Of a stretch of 64,000 nt of DNA, positions 62,568 to 64,000 are shown one piece after another. Source of the stretch: Caulobacteraceae bacterium (GTDB taxonomy: Bacteria; Pseudomonadota; Alphaproteobacteria; Caulobacterales; Aquidulcibacteraceae); the NCBI GenBank assembly GCA_016703335.1, contig JADJCG010000020.1:22036-86035 (forward strand), in the 5' to 3' direction. The position numbers and the translations under genes are program-made. The notes beneath the pieces are model-generated. The model was given only the letters and a program-made list of their open reading frames with translations. It did no database searches and had not been told where the DNA came from. Each line of letters opens with the position of its first letter. The stretch's first letter is position 1.

Positions 62568-63585
62568 TTAGATTTGGTCTTCGTACTTCTTGGCGAGATC
62601 TTCGATGTTGTCCGGCGGCCAATTCTCGACCGCCATACCCAGATGCAGACCCATCGAGGCGAGGACTTCTTTGATCTCGTTGAGCGACTTGCGGCCAAAG
62701 TTCGGAGTGCGAAGCATTTCGCCTTCCGACTTTTGGATCAGGTCGCCGATGTAAACGATGTTGTCGTTCTTCAAGCAGTTGGCCGAACGAACCGAAAGTT
62801 CGAGCTCGTCGACCTTCTTGAGCAGAGCCGGGTTGAACGCCAGGTCGGGCTTGTCGCCGCCTTCCTTCTTCTGCTTCGGCTCTTCGAACGTGATGAACAC
62901 TTGCAGCTGGTCCTGCAGGATGCGGGCGGCGTACGCGATCGCATCTTCAGGACGCACAGCGCCGTTGGTTTCGACTTCGATGATCAGCTTGTCGTAATCG
63001 AGCACCTGACCTTCGCGGGTGTTCTCGACGCGATAAGCGACGCGGCACCGGCGAATAGATCGAGTCGATGGCGATGAGGCCGATCGGCGCGTCGTCGGGA
63101 CGATTTTGTTCGGCCGGGACGTAACCCTTGCCGTTGTTGATCGTCAGTTCCATGCGCAGGTTTGCGCCCTCGTCCAACGTGCAGATCACGTGGTCGGGGT
63201 TGAGGATTTCCATGTCGGAAACCGTCTGAATGTCCGACGCCTTCACTTCGCCCGGGCCGGTCTTCGTCAGCATGACGCGCTTCGGACCTTCGCCGCGCAT
63301 GCGGATAGCGACTTGCTTCAGGTTCAGCACGATGTCGGTGACGTCTTCGCGCACGCCTTGGATCGAGCTGAACTCGTGGACGACGCCGTCGATCTGCACC
63401 GACGTGATTGCCGCGCCTTGCAGCGACGAGAGCAGCACGCGACGCAGCGCATTGCCGAGCGTGAGGCCAAAGCCCCGCTCCAGCGGCTCCGCGATCAGAG
63501 TGCCACGCTTGGACGCGTCGTACGCGTGCTCAATGACGGGCTTCTTGGGGCGGATCAGTTCAAGCCAATTCTTTTCGATCGACAT
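62568..63585 (-). CDS. rpoA: RNA polymerase alpha subunit, frameshifted
   Basis: Assembly scaffold of RNA polymerase. The N-terminal domain has 'EPLERGFGLTLGNALRRVLL' and 'HEFSSIQGVREDVTDIVLNL'. The C-terminal domain includes 'LSVRSANCLKNDNIVYIGDL' and 'LRTPNFGRKSLNEIKEVL', which bind UP elements and activators. The frame changes near 63045: after 'IYSPV' only four bases stand where the family has Arg-Arg, so two bases are missing before 'VAYRVENTREGQVLDYDKL'. Joined length is about 339 residues. It is essential, so the break must be a sequence error. Confidence 0.95.
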
Positions 63586-63651
63586 TCATCGCTCTCAATC
63601 AAACGGCGCAGCGGGAAGGCGCGCGCCACTCACAGTATTCCGTAGTCCGAA

Positions 63652-64000
63652 TTAGACGCGGCGGCGCTTCGGCGGACGGCAGCCGTTGTGTGGGATCGGC
63701 GTCACGTCGCGGATCGACGTCACGGTAAAGCCCACGGCTTGCAAAGCGCGCAGCGCGCTTTCGCGACCCGAGCCCGGACCCGACACGTTCACTTCGAGCG
63801 TGCGCATGCCGTGCTCCATCGCCTTGCGGCCCGCATCTTCAGCGGCGACCTGCGCGGCGTACGGCGTCGACTTACGCGAGCCTTTGAAGCCCATCGTGCC
63901 GGCGCTCGACCACGAGATCGTGTTGCCTTGCGCGTCGGCGATCGTGATCATCGTGTTGTTGAACGACGCATTCACGTGCGCGACGCCCGTGACTATGTTC
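63652..64000 (-). CDS. rpsK: Ribosomal protein S11, cut by window edge
   Basis: Small-subunit protein of the platform. The visible part reads 'NIVTGVAHVNASFNNTMITI', 'SSAGTMGFKGSRKSTPYAAQ', 'VSGPGSGRESALRALQ' and 'DVTPIPHNGCRPPKRRRV', the standard S11 C-terminus. The first about 13 residues are beyond the right edge; the GTG at 63975 is an internal valine. It is followed by rpoA after 66 bases, as in the alpha operon. Confidence 0.96.
   Translation of the reverse strand, partial: NIVTGVAHVNASFNNTMITIADAQGNTISWSSAGTMGFKGSRKSTPYAAQVAAEDAGRKAMEHGMRTLEVNVSGPGSGRESALRALQAVGFTVTSIRDVTPIPHNGCRPPKRRRV

Noticed and set aside
2693..63585. Programmed ribosomal frameshifting as an explanation for the many split genes
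   Set aside because: The breaks differ in direction and sequence, have no slippery-site plus pseudoknot pattern, and hit genes such as prfA at places not used by RF2-type frameshifting. Sequence error is simpler.

Overview
The window is a gene-dense, high-GC chromosomal segment of an alphaproteobacterium, most likely from the Caulobacterales/Hyphomonadaceae side. Evidence is the combination of an IscR-headed SUF operon with an iron-sulfur box, a DUF4167 protein, an ATP12-type F1 assembly chaperone, nitrogen-PTS enzyme I, an L,D-type Bpt/Ate aminoacyl transferase, a CC0125/CC1285-type lipoprotein, and the conserved blocks degP-rarA and crcB-rluC. Most genes sit in short operons with 4-base start/stop overlaps. 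No prophage, insertion sequence or CRISPR array is visible.

Layout: 1-5.3 kb small unknown proteins, a DEAD-box helicase, an aldehyde dehydrogenase with an internal deletion and a diguanylate cyclase. 5.3-14.1 kb an enoyl-CoA hydratase and the long minus-strand operon iscR-iscS-sufB-lipoprotein-membrane protein-sufCDS-sufT-sufA-tfoX. 14.2-26.2 kb hydrolase, DUF4167, prfA-prmC, ispG, rodZ-like, ptsP, lysC, ubiG, hemN. 26-34 kb DUF1178, nitrilase, grxC, comF, methyltransferase, GNAT, coq7, dsbB, DedA-like, tRNA-Leu, SLC13 transporter, folE. 34-37.7 kb gshB, class II DAHP synthase and a DUF4010 membrane protein. 37.8-39.5 kb a two-gene unit encoding a TIR domain fused to a ParA-type ATPase plus a small basic partner; this is the most interesting candidate system. 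39.5-46.8 kb msrB, bpt, cupin, related secreted lipoproteins around a hydrolase, an 880-base gene-free stretch with possible structured RNA, and a propionyl-CoA carboxylase beta subunit. 46.8-51.7 kb a tandem family of TPR proteins, two carrying a C-terminal 2OG-Fe(II) oxygenase domain, interrupted by ATP12. 51.7-61.2 kb rluC, crcB, rluA, an S9 peptidase, rarA, degP, and an ArsR-SRPBCC-VOC operon. 61.2-64 kb the end of the alpha ribosomal operon, rpsK-rpoA-rplQ, with rplQ joined in frame to the body of a nucleotide pyrophosphatase.

A strong caution applies to the whole window. About twenty otherwise conserved genes, including the essential prfA, rpoA and ispG, are broken by 1-2 base indels, mostly losses in short homopolymers. 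The acceptor stem of the tRNA is also one base short, and at least two larger pieces appear to be missing. This looks like an uncorrected long-read or metagenomic assembly rather than gene decay, so frameshifted genes are annotated here as single genes with the break noted.
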